Shown here: one piece after another, positions 11,091 to 23,510 of the stretch
Numbering within the stretch: position 1 is the stretch's first letter
Layout of the letters: each line of letters begins with the position of its first letter
From: Sialis fuliginosa
Lineage: Eukaryota; Arthropoda; Insecta; Megaloptera; Sialidae
Reading direction: 5' to 3'
NCBI GenBank assembly: GCA_961205875.1
Contig: OY540814.1
Location: forward strand, 11,576,993-11,640,992
Length of the DNA: 64,000 nt
Notes under the pieces: model-generated
Databases searched by the model: none
What the model was told of the DNA's origin: nothing
What the model saw: only the letters and a program-made list of their open reading frames with translations
Position numbers and translations under genes: made by a program

Positions 11091-12269
11091 TTCATAAAAA
11101 AAACATAAGTGACAAATAATACTAATTTAAAAGTTTCATGACTAATTCAGGCTTCCACTAACTGAAAAAGAATCGGTGCAGAAACTTCTAATTAGAATCT
11201 TCTAAGATAAATGCATGAATTTGAATCTATAATTTTATTTAATACTAGCTAGGTTACTAAGCGTTGTCCGAGTGGATGTCGGAATGTCACCTAATCGAAC
11301 TTACTTGTATCGGGTATTATAAAGAATTAGCTCTAGAGCGAAAGCTAAGCTAACGCTATCTTCGAGGTATACAATCAAATTGTATTTTATGATATACAAT
11401 TGTTACCACTACTTTTATATCGCTGATTTCTACTTAACGCACATGCATCAAGGACATTCATATAAACCATATCATTCATTACAACCGTCAATGGGATGTC
11501 ATTTATGTTTAATATTATTAAATATAAATGATATTAAGCATAGATATTTTGATATGGGTATATCTGGTACTTTTGTCAACGTATCGTATTACATATGAAC
11601 AATAAAATTTTTTCTTGACTTTTGTCACATTTTTCGTTACAATTTACACATTTTTAATGTCATTTCTATTGACTATCAGATATAGATCCACCTTGTAATA
11701 TTAATTTTTTTAGTACGTCTCTGAGTTATATAGATTAATAAAGTAATGTTAGAGATATAAATTAGCTATTGGCGTTTACTGTCTGACGCACCTGCTTGGT
11801 GAATGTTAGAGGGTATGAAAGAAATTGCAAGTACAAGTATATACATGTTAACACCTACTCAGCTACAGAGAAGGTTGTCTAGTTAATAAGAAGATAAGTT
11901 AAAATACCTTGATGCAACTTGGTAATTGTGATTTTATTGATGTTAGGTCAAATAGATAAGCCTTGAATTTAAAACCAGGGTATATTTTTTTATATGATGG
12001 AGGTTTATGAAAATGTATGATGAATTAAAAATTTTAATGTAATTAAAGATGTTTCAGGTAGAAGTATTTTACGATTATTTTAAATATCGGTATGGAGAAC
12101 CATACATGACTTCCATGTTGTTTAATATCTTTTTAAATAATTTTTAATGTATGAAAAATTTCAATGTAATTTGCTAGAAATAAAACTCACATTTGTATCA
12201 TTTTTGTATTTATAAATATTAGTTTCCAAGGCAACATGAATTAGTGACGTATTAATTAGTATCAAAAAT
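11091..12269. other. AT-rich non-coding DNA
   Basis: A 72-codon plus-strand frame at 11380-11598 lacks any family signature. Nothing else is supported. Confidence 0.45.
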
Positions 12270-12620
12270 TCAAATTTTGAGGGTGGTTTTCACCCTTTCA
12301 AAAGCTGTTTAGGCACATACAAAAAATAAATGCCCCTTAGATTCAATTGAACTGCAAATGTACCAAATCTTAACAAAATTAGTGAGATAATACTCACAAC
12401 GTTAACTTTTAAGTCTGGAGTATTAACCGAGACAAACATTTTCTTAAAAAATAATTCAAATCGGTGCATTTTTACAGTAATTAAATTCTACATCCAGACA
12501 CATATACACACGCACAGTCGCCATGCGGAAATGAACATTTTTGAAAGTAGTACAATTAGAATCTGCTCTTATCTCGGACACGATTTTTCGACGGTATTAC
12601 AATACTTCCATTTCCTTTAG
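12270..12620 (-). repeat. RTE/LINE-like tail remnant
   Basis: The minus strand contains GGGTGAAAACCACCCTCAAA, a block also present on the plus strand near 27690, and further on ATGGAAGTATTGTAATACCG. Such blocks are frequent in degraded insect LINE or Helitron copies. There is no open frame. Confidence 0.4.
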
Positions 12621-14484
12621 AACATGGAAGTAAAATAACAAAATAGACTGTATAACACATGCACACCCCTATTTTTTTATAAAGTTGCCGCCATTGTTTC
12701 TGGTGACGTCATGACCACATTTTGGCAGGTGACTCGATCTCTCACGCTGTCTCAATTAACAAAACGCAGAGTGACAGCCCCAGATAATGCAGGTATCATT
12801 TCATATAAATGTACTTTATTGTCGGGTTGATTAATTAATGGCACCGCAATACTAGAGAATCTTTTATCTATCAGTCTTTAATTGACGCTCTACTATTACA
12901 AATGGTTCTTGAAGTAATATACAAAAACTAGTTTTGTTCCGACTTGATTACGAATCGAATTTACATTGTTTAGATTTTAATTTATGTGTTGTTGTAAAGG
13001 GCCAGGTTAATGTAGATATATTAATAATAAGTTTTATCTATTTTACAGTTATCTACTGTGTAATTTTAATGGTCATTTCAATGCAATGTGTTTATTAATG
13101 GTCTGGAAAATGTATTGTGTAGCAATGCTGTTAGATTACTCTTGGTTTCTTTATACAAATTGCAACTTACTAATTAAGTTTTTATTGTAACTTACATTAG
13201 CTTTACTTTCCAAGATTACTTCACAAAGAATGTAATAATTCTAGAATCGTTCCAAATTATAACTAGATATTATTTGCAATATGTATATTAACATAATTAA
13301 TTTTGAACGGGTGTCAAACCTGGCCCTTTTCAGAGTCCCCCGATGAAAATAGGCTCCGCACTCACGATTTTTTTTTTGTAATTGATTATTTTTTATTAGA
13401 AATTCTATTAATCTCACATTGTCATTCGTTCGTATAGGTACGTTTGTCTAGTTAGTTTACGAGATACTAATGTTAGAAACTTGAAATTTTAACTGGACAA
13501 AATTATGGCTTCGAGACATTGATAGAAAGTTGTAAAATATTTTTTCAAGGGGACACTGTAAAGCTAAATTTAAACAAAAAAATGTATATCAAGGTATTCT
13601 ATATAGAATTTTGATACCCATTTTGAACCTTTTTATTTTTTTCTAACTCAGAAACAGCTCCTGCAAATACTGCAAAAACACTGATAAATATTACGACCTC
13701 TCATAATATAATAAAGCTGATAATCATTTAGTTGTACAAAATAAAACTTTTCCTTTCTACCTAAGATATTTTTTATTTAAGAGGTATAAATTCGCCTTTG
13801 ACTAGGAGAGTAATCTCGAAAATACGAATACAACAAAAGATGCAAGTTAAAACTTCTCTTCATACAATACATCGAAACTAAGTCTTAAAATTAATGCACT
13901 TATGCAACAAACGTTGACAATATGGCTGTACAAATGAATGTATTGAGTTCGATTCGCGGCGTTTTTGTCTCATTTCAATTACTAATTGGACACAGTGCAG
14001 CTTTTATATATACAGCAGGTACGACTTTTTGTCCATGACGACAGAATATTTAATTATATGTCAATTACTAGAACTCGATACAAGATATGTTGATTGCTGA
14101 TCGACATTAATTTCATTAATAAATCAGAGAGTCTGTAGAATGAACAATGCACGCATTAACCATTTTAGAACGGTGCTGTTTTTACTATCTTGTGCGTAAA
14201 GTGAAAAGAAAGTATATCATTTACCATAGTAAAAAAATAATGGGTATTTTTATAAAAGTCTACAACAATATAAGTAATTTTAGTACTTTTTCTTACTTTC
14301 ATCATTGCCATTTTTTATAGATACCTGCTTTTAGCCACCCTTCCCCTGCTATTAAATCGCAATAGACCATATTATATTTTAATCTATTTAAAAAATTATC
14401 AATCAATTTAATTAACCCTCGATTTAAAGAAACGAGTAATGCATTTGACTTGTACATTTGTTTGTATGTTCCCCTGCAGCTTTC
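12621..14484. other. AT-rich non-coding DNA
   Basis: No gene is seen. A small patch at 12690-12740 contains a TGACGTCA palindrome. No repeat borders are confirmed. Confidence 0.45.
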
Positions 14485-14487
14485 TAA

Positions 14488-14620
14488 GGGTTGATCCAGA
14501 CTATCATGCCGGTGCCGGTCCGGTCTCGCTCCAATCAAATATAAATATACAATAAACAATTAAATCATTCAAATTATAGGTAACATGCCGGTCTCGCTCC
14601 AGTCAAATATTCAGTATTAA
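14488..14620 (+). mobile_element. PIF/Harbinger-like MITE, second partial copy
   Basis: The left end TAA|GGGTTGATCC corresponds to the reversed right end of the 5035-5206 element. The sequence continues with GGTCTCGCTCCAATCAAATA, also shared. The right end is lost or diverged. Confidence 0.6.
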
Positions 14621-15479
14621 AGAAAACTGCCTATAAAGATATTAAAGTAGATTTCCCTGAAATAGGTATAGGATTTTGAAAATTTGGTCGTTATCCTGAA
14701 TCCGCCTTATTAAATTTCTCTATAAATAATTTTTTTTTCATGCTAAATTAAATTTAAATTAACTATTAGTTACTTATTATTTGTATTTCCTTATACAAAT
14801 AAATACCGACCTAAAAGGGTTAAGAGAAAACCTCAACAGAATGTTTTTGTGATTGTTAAATCGTTTGTTGGTAAATATTTTTAATTCCAATTATAATTGA
14901 TATAACACCTACACGAGTATTTTTGATGCCGAGAATTAATCTTATCTGACAAGTCTACTATTTGTGTAGATGTTATTTTTTTTTGTAACGATATGTTATG
15001 TTTTTCTAAGTAAACAAGTTTCTTTATATTTATAAAGTTTTCGAAAATATTTTTCTCGTCTTATTTTTTTTACTACTACGTATTTTATACGTTTTTTGTT
15101 TAAATTTATAAAAACTATTATTTTAAATAGCTGAGTACCTATAAGTATAGAGCTTTATTCCTAGTTGTTATCTGTGTAATATACATTATACATATTATGT
15201 ATATTTTGAATCCCAATTTTTTACATTAGGTTTACATTACTTTTTAATATTTATATATACAATACATAGATTAAGTATATTGTAATTAAGTAATTAATTT
15301 TAAATATGTTTTATTAAATATGGTAAAAAAACAAAACGTTTTTTCATACATACATATATATAAATATACTTACTTTTACGTAATTTTTATTATTTTTGTG
15401 TAAAATGTATAATTTTATTTGATACAAGGTTACCCCTAACCTAAACTAATTCTGCATGCAAAACCCTGAAAAAATGTGT
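14621..15479. other. AT-rich non-coding DNA
   Basis: Nothing recognisable. Confidence 0.5.
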
Positions 15480-15560
15480 GAGCAAAGATATTGTCAAGAG
15501 TAATCCCTATAGGGACCCCCAATTATTTTTATTGATTCTATTTTGACAATATCTTTGCTC
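15480..15560. repeat. Short hairpin with 18-bp perfect stem
   Basis: GAGCAAAGATATTGTCAA (15480-15497) and its exact reverse complement (15543-15560) enclose a 45-nt loop. It is most likely a MITE remnant. A small-RNA hairpin cannot be excluded. Confidence 0.7.
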
Positions 15561-16059
15561 CCAGTTGGTGAATCATGGCAGTATTTTGTATGGAGCTTCA
15601 TACAATCTTTTTTTTTAGTTTTTTACAAAATTTGAACTTACTTGTTTTATTTTTTAATTTTACTTTATTTATCTATCTCTTTTTCTAACATGTAGTGAAC
15701 CGTGTTGCTCCCCACTATAAAATGACAGTTAATTAATTAATTAATTAAAGATTATAATTGTAACTAAGATAGAGATGCCATATATTTGCTATCAAAAATC
15801 AATATACTTTGTTTAGGTATTTATCTCGACAAAGTATTATCACACACAAAAACGAAACATGATTGGAAAAACAACCAGACCAAAGTAACCTGCGATTCCA
15901 ATCTACACAGATGTATACATACGTAATACTGTAGATATACATATGCATATGTACGTATGTACTAGTTTGTTCTGTGTACAATACCAGAGATGCAGAGATT
16001 TCTATATGTGTGTATGTGTGTGTACACGTGTACCGAGGTGTGATGCAGATCTCGAGATA

Positions 16060-16150
16060 AATCCACGACAACGCTGATTGGTGCGTTCCACCTGTTCGCA
16101 CCTTACCTGGACTAACGCGCGCGTGTACGTTTGTTACATTGCGGATCTCC
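16060..16150. other. Low-AT island
   Basis: Contains GATTGGTGCGTTCCACCTG, CACCTTACCTGGACTAACGC and GCGCGCGTG. CACCTG and CAGGTAA-type sites are present. On the minus strand CCAG|GTAAGGTG is a good donor consensus, but no exon leads into it. Possible regulatory sequence. Confidence 0.25.
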
Positions 16151-16166
16151 TAAACGGGAATATATA

Positions 16167-16445
16167 CAGTGGCGGCGTGCAGATAATGTCAAGGGGTAAG
16201 CATAGTAATGCTCGGTTACAATAACAAGAGTTATTAATTATTTACAGTTTACATCTAATCGTTATATAGTTATAGAGCTGCAGCTTAAATATTAGTTGAC
16301 AATACTTTTAAAATTACAGTATAAGTTTACTGAACTAATATTGAATAAATGTAAACTTTTAATTCTTGCATTTAGTAACACTTAGATGTTGAAATTGGTC
16401 ACCATAGCAACTGAGTAACTGATAATCTCTTCACAGCCGCCACTG
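16167..16445. mobile_element. hAT-like MITE, 279 bp
   Basis: It starts CAGTGGCGGC and ends GCCGCCACTG, perfect 10-bp inverted repeats of the hAT type. The flanks do not show a clear 8-bp duplication, so the insertion is probably old. No coding sequence. Confidence 0.65.
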
Positions 16446-16989
16446 AACAAAACAACAAGTCGATTGGTATCCTATGTATGAAAGCCATCATATGCTACAG
16501 TTTTTTTTTATATTTGCCGACATCGTGAGCAGGTAATTAGTTTAATCTATAATCTACGCAGGTGGATGCGAGCACTGCGAAGGAAGTCCAAATAAGTCGC
16601 CAGAGACGTATGTTGTCAGAACTGATAAGGTAGATTTTAAAAATCCAGTTGTTTGTTGTGTCTGACGACCGCCTTCAACAGCTAAGGGAGTCGAAGGTGA
16701 TGTTTACTTCGTTATTTTATTAAAAATCTATCGAGAAAATATAAAATCAACATTGTTATTATATAATCTTCATTTATATTCGTATAAAATTTCGATTTGC
16801 TTTAAAAAAGTGATCTTAAAATTTAATTAATTTTAATATGTCAGTGTTAAGAAAAGTATTGATTTTAGTCAATTTTGACGAATCTTTATTTTAATTTTAA
16901 TTTAGTAAATTATGTGTGATGACCATTTTATTTTATTTTCTATAAGTTTTGTATTTCTATGACAAATTGAAGTTTGATACATGAAATAT

Positions 16990-17125
16990 CACCCTCAATT
17001 TTTAACTTTCCAAAAAGAAGTTATTGTCATCGGTCCGAAAATCAAAATAAAAAATATTAACATATTTTTATGTATCAAGGTCACTATAATATATTTACCT
17101 ACACTATTTTCATAAAGATGTATTT
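16990..17125 (+). repeat. AAGAAGTTATTG repeat fragment
   Basis: AAGAAGTTATTGTCATCGG, TCCGAAAATCA and TATCAAGGTCACTATAATAT recur in the same order at 27305-27415. It abuts the truncated TTAA element to its right. Confidence 0.6.
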
Positions 17126-17139
17126 TTTTTTTAACAAAA

Positions 17140-17696
17140 AATCGCGTTTTTGACGAAAAAAACGATCTTAAATTGTTTATACAAACCGTAATCGTTAACC
17201 AATCGTAAAACTCGTGTGTATTTCGATTTTAGATAGATTTAGATAAATTTTACATCGGTAAAATCTATCTAAAAACTTACAATTTTAAAGTCGATCAGAT
17301 GGAAAATAGCCAAGATAAAATATTTTCCGCAGTTTTTAAAAACGCAGTTTCGATAAAAATGAGTTTAAAGTTTGAAAACTGTTTTACTACATGCAAAGTC
17401 GACGTTAGTTCCGACTTTTTTTCGAGACTAGTCAGTTTGCTTATTTTGTTGCTGTTTTGGCTTGAGACCGAATTACGTTGCCCCTTTATATTACCATATG
17501 CTCATTATCACTCATTTTTCATCACTTTCACCATCTAGGTTGTTTCGTTTGTCCAGAGACATTTTGGAAAGTGAACTCTAAAAATTACAAAAAAAATCGC
17601 TTATAATTCCTTTTGAATATCATTTTAAAGATGTTTATACATCATTTAAGCCAATAAAAATTGTCAAAAATTAATTAATTAATTAGCTGTAAACTC
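17140..17696 (+). mobile_element. TTAA element, left-truncated copy
   Basis: It is co-linear with 32790-33310, for example GATGGAAAATAGCCAAGATA and CGAGACTAGTCAG, and with the reverse complement of 28543-29050. The right end AGCTGTAAACTC is followed by TTAA (17697-17700). The left terminus is missing, replaced by the AAGAAGTTATTG repeat. The 79-codon frame inside it has a diverged relative at 33018-33209, but both are disrupted compared with each other. I do not regard it as a gene. Confidence 0.75.
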
Positions 17697-17700
17697 TTAA

Positions 17701-18449
17701 AGATAAGAAAATCAGATGGAAAATTATAACTTAGGTACGCATGCTCTCAAACCAAGATTTGATAATCTCGTACACTCACGACCGCATCGGGTCACGGCCA
17801 GATTCAACACTGATTTTATATATTTATCGGCCCACCGGGTATTTGCCACTTTACCCGCTGATCGTATTCAAACTTGTCTTAAAATAATATGATTAAAAGC
17901 ATTGTGTAAATGCGCAGTTATGAGGTGCTAATATATTTTTTGACCACGAAAACCATTGAAGATGTAAATTATATTGAAAATACCAGATAACAATCATCAA
18001 TTTTTAAATTTAGAGGTATTATTAAAAGTAAAAAAACTTGGTCATAAATCAACACGTATAAGTATTTTAATGCAAATGCATTATTATTTATAATCGATAA
18101 AACAATACATGTGAACAAGCACATTTGCAAAAAAAATAACAAACAATAAACACATATGACATCAATTGTTTGCTGAACTAATCCCGTTAGGTTCATAAGT
18201 GTATTTATAATTAACCTCCAGCTAATTTATTCTCACGTGTTTAAGCGACACTTTATGTAGGCGGATTTTATACTAGCTGTAACCTTTAACACAATTGTTC
18301 TTTACTTTACCTCATATAGTCATTAAAACACGGAATGTATCTTAGAAGAATGTACTTTAATTATATGTAGATGTGCTGAAATTGTCTCTGCAGGTTCTAA
18401 AACAAAACTATCGAGCTGCTACGTATTAAAATCAACTAGTATCGCCAAT
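17701..18449. other. AT-rich non-coding DNA with a small low-AT patch
   Basis: A patch at 17755-17880 contains CGGGTCACGGCCAG and an inverted pair CGGGTA/TACCCG. Otherwise nothing. Confidence 0.4.
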
Positions 18450-18605
18450 GGTCGAAATTCGACCAATATATTACTTGCCTTAACGGAAATATACAAACAT
18501 GATTTTTATTTGAACATCTATGGCATAGTACCTTTTGAATGATATAAGTTTCATTCATCTCTTTTTATAATAAATACTAAAAAAAACGTACGACAATTTA
18601 TGGGA
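18450..18605 (+). repeat. Dimeric interspersed repeat, partial copy B
   Basis: It starts with the same palindrome GGTCGAAATTCGACC (18450-18464), then CTTAACGGAAATATAC and the ATCTATGGCATAGTA block. The second half of the dimer is absent. Confidence 0.7.
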
Positions 18606-18719
18606 TTGAACTTCAAAAACTTGAATCTTATAATCTTATAAGCTTATAACCACAAAACAAAACATTTAACTATTTTTAATGTTCTGTGCTTATAACTAAC
18701 AACTTTTATACGTTCAGAT

Positions 18720-19070
18720 CATACTAGACCATAAAATAGTAGCGCAGTCGTTCGGAAAATATTTCCGATTGAATTTTTTTTAATCTTATTAAGGAGGTAA
18801 GCTCGATTATAAAAGTTCAAAAATTTTACCGGCAACCAATATATACAGAAATTCAAGGTATCATGAACTTTTAAAAATGTATAACAAATAAAGGAGTAGA
18901 GTTACAGATATGAGTGTGAGGACCTTTTTATGCAAAAAGAACTAAAGCCCAAGGTACCGACTGGCACCTTGCACTTTAATAATCGGACCAACCTCCCTAA
19001 TAAGATAAAGACAAAGAATTTAATCGGATTATTTTTCCGAACGACTGCGCTATGTTCTGGTCTCTATATT
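18720..19070. mobile_element. Long-TIR element (GCGCAGTCGTTCGG)
   Basis: AGCGCAGTCGTTCGGAAAAT at 18741 is answered by the reversed copy at 19030-19050. The pairing extends outward to AGACCA on both sides and inward through the TTCCGATT/AATCGGATT blocks, about 55 bp in all. The interior is about 240 bp, non-coding. No target duplication is certain. Confidence 0.7.
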
Positions 19071-19459
19071 ATAATAGAAAATTATCATGTATTAAATTTG
19101 AATTGATTTGCCTTGAATGCAATATGTATAATAAATAATATTTTTCTACGATTGATATTCATATACATATAGAATAATATACATTATACATACATATTTT
19201 CATAAATATCTTTTTAAACCATAAGAGGCAATTATTTTTAAATTATTCCTATAATTTTACATTTTACATTGAACGTTACAACAGTACCTTTATACCTGTT
19301 AAAAGAAAATCTTTCATAAACAACAGTTTATGTTATATTCTGTTCGACAGTTAAGACTAAAAAAAAAGTAAATACAAAACATTACCTAGCACAACCAAAG
19401 ACAAATCGACAATAACTATTGTTATAGGTATTACAGTGATGCTAAAACTTTCGTAAAAT

Positions 19460-19530
19460 CGGTTATCCGAAAAATCAGTTATCCGAACACCCTCAGTTCC
19501 CAATTGTTTCGGATAATCAATGCTCTACTG
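19460..19530. mobile_element. Tigger/pogo-like terminus
   Basis: On the minus strand it reads CAGTAGAGCATTGATTATCC, then repeated GGATAAC(T/C)GATT blocks. This is the classical Tigger/pogo terminus. TA follows the CTACTG end at 19530. No transposase frame is nearby. Confidence 0.65.
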
Positions 19531-19984
19531 TATTTAATATAATATATGTTTTATTTTATGATGTGTAGTTTGAATTTATATAATGGATCAATTACACAGC
19601 CACACAAAAAAGATAAAGAACTTTAACAGCGCCTCAAAATACATAGGAATACAATGTTCTCTGAAAAAGTTATTTACCTTTTTTTCTGTAGTTGTGTTAT
19701 TGAACAATTGAAATATAATGTGCAAATCAGCCTTGTGTCCTGGATTCTGGTTATAAGTTATGTCACATCATTCAGATTCATATATCTGCCTGTAGAACGT
19801 TCACAAACAGACTGATAGACACACAGACGTCAATGAGATAAAATTGTACTCGATTCAGGAACCCTCAAAACTTGTAATTCCATTGAAATCTCTTCATGAT
19901 TGCTACACTTTATTCATGTAAGTATAAAAAAGTATGTTGTTATTTTTAATCGGCTCTATCCAAGAAACCTTTTGATAAAGTATC

Positions 19985-20180
19985 TCTGCACATGATCGAC
20001 GGTGGCGTTGGACTGTCTACCGGCACACGAGCGCATAACTCGTGCCCCGGTAATGTCCTGTCACACAATTGTCGTTACCACATCGACAAACAAGGACTAA
20101 ACGTTGCGTTTACGATCGTACATCCGCTGCAATTTAACTCAAATCGCTCATACGTGAACGCACTGCGACATGTTTGTTTG
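19985..20180. other. Low-AT island
   Basis: About 190 bp of lower AT content including CACACGAGCGCATAACTCGT and GACAAACAAGG. A plus-strand frame (19992-20276, 94 codons) spans it but has no recognisable domain, and its last third is repeat-like. More likely unique non-coding sequence than a gene. Confidence 0.25.
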
Positions 20181-20360
20181 TGTGTATGTTACATACAGTG
20201 CAGGAACGGACTTACAGAATTTGCTCTAGCCAGAGCAAAAACAACGCAAATACTAACTGCTTCGTATCAAATATAAATGACAGTTCATATATATATATAT
20301 GTAAATGACCTTGACGCGACTTCACGCATGCGCGTTAAGTAAAAACTAGCTTTCTAAGAA

Positions 20361-20650
20361 CAGTGGTGACAATATATAACATATACCATAGACATAGAGC
20401 ATGGACCGCACATCTGACTCAAAAACAGAGCCATATCAAAAGAAAGAGATAGAAAATGATTTGGGATATACTTATTCGTATTTAAACAAGAGTAACTATT
20501 TCATTCTTCTTAGAAAATGATATAGATATATCCCAAACGCCACCGCATCTCTCACTTTTTTGAAGAAATGTTACTCCATTATGCTAATACAGAATACGCG
20601 GTCCGTGTTCTATGTCTATGGTATATAAATATACATATTTATTGCCACTG
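20361..20650. mobile_element. hAT-like element, 290 bp
   Basis: CAGTGG...CCACTG ends are flanked by TTCTAAGA (20352-20359) and TTCTAAAA (20651-20658), a slightly offset, one-mismatch 8-bp duplication. Inside the ends is a second strong inverted pair, CCATAGACATAGA and TCTATGTCTATGG with GGACCGC/GCGGTCC. A partial copy at about 35148-35720 is interrupted by another hAT element. Confidence 0.75.
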
Positions 20651-20659
20651 TTCTAAAAT

Positions 20660-22585
20660 CGAGAAAATTAATAACGATTTGACACCTCGCAAATAGCGTT
20701 TGTTCCCGTAGGATTTTCGTAACTTTCATTTAGTATTAGTTCTAAATGTCGCGGTAAGTATACATATTTTTTAAAGTGAAAAAATGCTCTTTAAATGTAC
20801 TTTTAGTTTCTTATAAAATATCTCCATTGGTTTTTATAATAATTACTAAAAAAACTAATATTTGTTTTTCCTCATAAATATAAAACAAAAATTTCTTTAA
20901 AACTGTTTTTTTTTCCTACTTCACCCCTGTACGCCAATGTATTGTATGCATGTATGCCGGTAACGTACTCGCTCAATTTAGTTTTGAAATTATCAGAAAC
21001 TAATTGTATCGTAAATCTAGAATTCTTTCTTACTTGTAACTGTTGCTCTACGGACTTGAATGTTGATTGAAGAATAGGAAATATTAAAATTCATATCTAA
21101 CTGTTCATAGCACAATAGAAATAACAATGGCAATATTTCGTAGTTACATATCATCAATTATATATTACCCATATATACACAATATATACATGTATATACA
21201 TTTTACTCTAAAAAGTATTCATCCCTTATGATTTTATTTTAATTTTAGTATATAGGTAGTTTTTCAAAAATTAATGTCACTTAACCTTAAACATTCGCGA
21301 TTTTTATTGGGTAAACTATTAAAATTATTTTAAATTATAGTTAAATATTTTTTTTTAATTCAGGAACAATTTGAGGATAATCACGAGTCATTTGAATGAT
21401 TTTAATTAAACTTATTTATTTTTTAACTATTTTCACCGAAAATAATTTTTTTATCCTGTTAAAACCCTCTAGAATGGGTAATTTTAGGCCAAATTCAGTC
21501 TATGTTCGTCCCAGTGTCCCCAATAAATATCAATTATAAAAATACCCTATCATCGCTTTAGATTTTGAGATAAATTGAAAAAAAACGCTTACAATTAATA
21601 TACGCTACACCACTTTTCGCCAGTTTTACTTTTATCAAATTCTACTCCCCAAAATGTATAAGAATCAAAATGCTTCCTTTTTTGGTATATATGTATTTTT
21701 GAGTTTTATTTACTTATTTAAAAAAATTACTGCTGTAAAAAAATGTTAAGCGAATACCTACTATGTAAATTAATTTAAATAAATCATGGTCTTTCTGCGT
21801 ACATTCAAATATACTTAAGTAACATATATTATGTACCTAAATGGTAGTAGATATTTTTAACCCGCGCGCTTATTCTATGAGTTAAGTGTAGGAGCAATGA
21901 TTTAGGAATCAGTTTACCGAAATCGCTTTCTAAAATAAATTGATACGATACACACATGCTACAATATTTCAACTGATAGTATACCTTTTATATTCGACAT
22001 AATATCATTTGTTTAAGTAGCGGCTTCTATTTCAGACAATATATTTATTAGTATTCGTGCAGACAAAATATCACATGCCAAATATCGAACGGTATGCTCA
22101 AATAGACTCGATAATTGAACGATATAGTTAAATAACTGTAAGATTCAATTCACTGTAAACTAAAGTAGGTAATTAAGTATTTTTTTAAACACACATACGA
22201 AATATAATTTGTATTTGTATTATTAGCCTATAATAGACCATAAAAAGGTGACATATCTAAAAACAGTGTCGAATTCAGAAAGTTTCGTTATAAAGAGAGG
22301 CTGAATTATCAAAGGGGAGGAGGGAGGTGTTTTAAGAGAGTTTAAATTTTTTATAATCCATATTTCTATCTCCCAAAATCTTACAGTCACCCCTAGTTAA
22401 ATAATTTAATGATTCAATCACATACATATACTATATAGAAATTAAACATATATATGCAACCTATCTAAAAGGTAAATAACAATAGACCACCGTGAGAATC
22501 TGAATTCTATTATACAAAATAGAATTGCAAATTAATTTATTCTGAATTCTAATACCCCGATAAATCTTCAAGTTTAAAACATATA
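20660..22585. other. AT-rich non-coding DNA
   Basis: No gene, RNA or clear element end. One lower-AT patch around 20930-20960 is too short to interpret. Confidence 0.45.
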
Positions 22586-22950
22586 CAGGTGTCCATGATA
22601 AACGTGAAATGCATGGGGATTTTCTAAACGGTAAGAGATGAATTATTTGTAAGGAAGGGGTAAGTACCACTACATCATAAAATATTAATCATTTTATGTA
22701 TGTGGTTTAAGCGGTATACCCAAAAATCTGAAAATTTGGAAATTCTTCAAATGGCTATAACTTTTTTGTCAAAGTAGATAGGTACTTTTTGTTTGTGATT
22801 TCTTAAATCACTTTGTGTATAGAATTTATTGGTGTGTTTAGAATTTTTATATCACTTTTAGTTTCCGAGTACCAAGCCCGAACTTTAAATTTTTTATGGG
22901 TCTCTAAGTTGGCTATAACATATTTGAACGTGTTTTTTACCGATATACAT
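22586..22950 (+). repeat. CAGGTGTCC element fragment
   Basis: TATA|CAGGTGTCCATG at 22582-22593 resembles the TATA|CA(C/G)GGTGT ends at 38019 and 43793. Downstream sequence with GGCTATAACTTTTTTG and GGCTATAACATATTTG is typical of degraded transposon interiors. The right end was not found. Confidence 0.4.
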
Positions 22951-23194
22951 GTAATATTTAGTATTTAGTATGTAGTATAGTATTAAAAACATCTATTTTA
23001 AAAGTCAATAAAATTTTAATATTAAAAATGAAAACTATAACACCTAAAACTAAAATAATATTAATAAGTATATTAATTGTAAATAAGGCGTTCTTTACAA
23101 TATTATTAAAACAGGTTCTGATTAAGCTAGAATTTTTTATCCGGAACTGGACAAGATTTCGAGATATCGTCTTATAAAACATTAAGCTAGTATT

Positions 23195-23420
23195 ATACAC
23201 GGAAAAAATGAGTCGATTTTTTATTAAAAATTACAGTTTCCGATTAAAAATTTCATTTTGTATCAAAAAATACTATCAGTTTTAACATATACTGTCAATT
23301 CAGTAACTTTTACAATCTCCATTGTAATTTTTATAATACACAATTTTTACTATATTCGTAACTAATTATTCTTAAGTTGAATTATTTGTTAAGTGCTGTA
23401 CTAATTTATCTCAACACTAC
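23195..23420 (+). mobile_element. ACACGGA element, partial copy 2 (empty site)
   Basis: It starts TACACGGAAAAAATG and follows copy 1 (4913-5558) closely. It lacks the 172-bp PIF-like insertion, with AGTAACTTTTACAATCTCC uninterrupted at about 23302. Its right half is missing. Confidence 0.75.
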
Positions 23421-23454
23421 CGTTTTTTATTTAAATTGTTCAATAATTATTTAC

Positions 23455-23510
23455 CTTTGGTGAATTTAGCACAAGGAAGCACTGTGCATTTACTTGGCAA
23501 ATGTTTTTTT
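23455..23510 (+). repeat. GAATTTAGCAC repeat fragment, copy 1
   Basis: GGTGAATTTAGCACAAGG and AAGCACTGTGCATTTACTTG are shared with 53970-54015 and with the last bases of the window (63969-64000). In one frame all three encode NLA(R/Q)GSTVH, which suggests a piece of a transposon coding region. The family is unknown. Confidence 0.6.

Noticed and set aside
13950..13965. GTTCGATTCGC as a tRNA T-arm
   Set aside because: No cloverleaf, A box or acceptor stem could be found around it.
15799..16101. A 100-codon minus-strand frame with T/H/Y-rich composition
   Set aside because: Its sequence comes from TG/CA-rich simple repeats and shows no domain.
19992..20276. A 94-codon plus-strand frame over a low-AT island
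   Set aside because: No recognised motif and a composition change two thirds along. Kept only as an island of unknown role.
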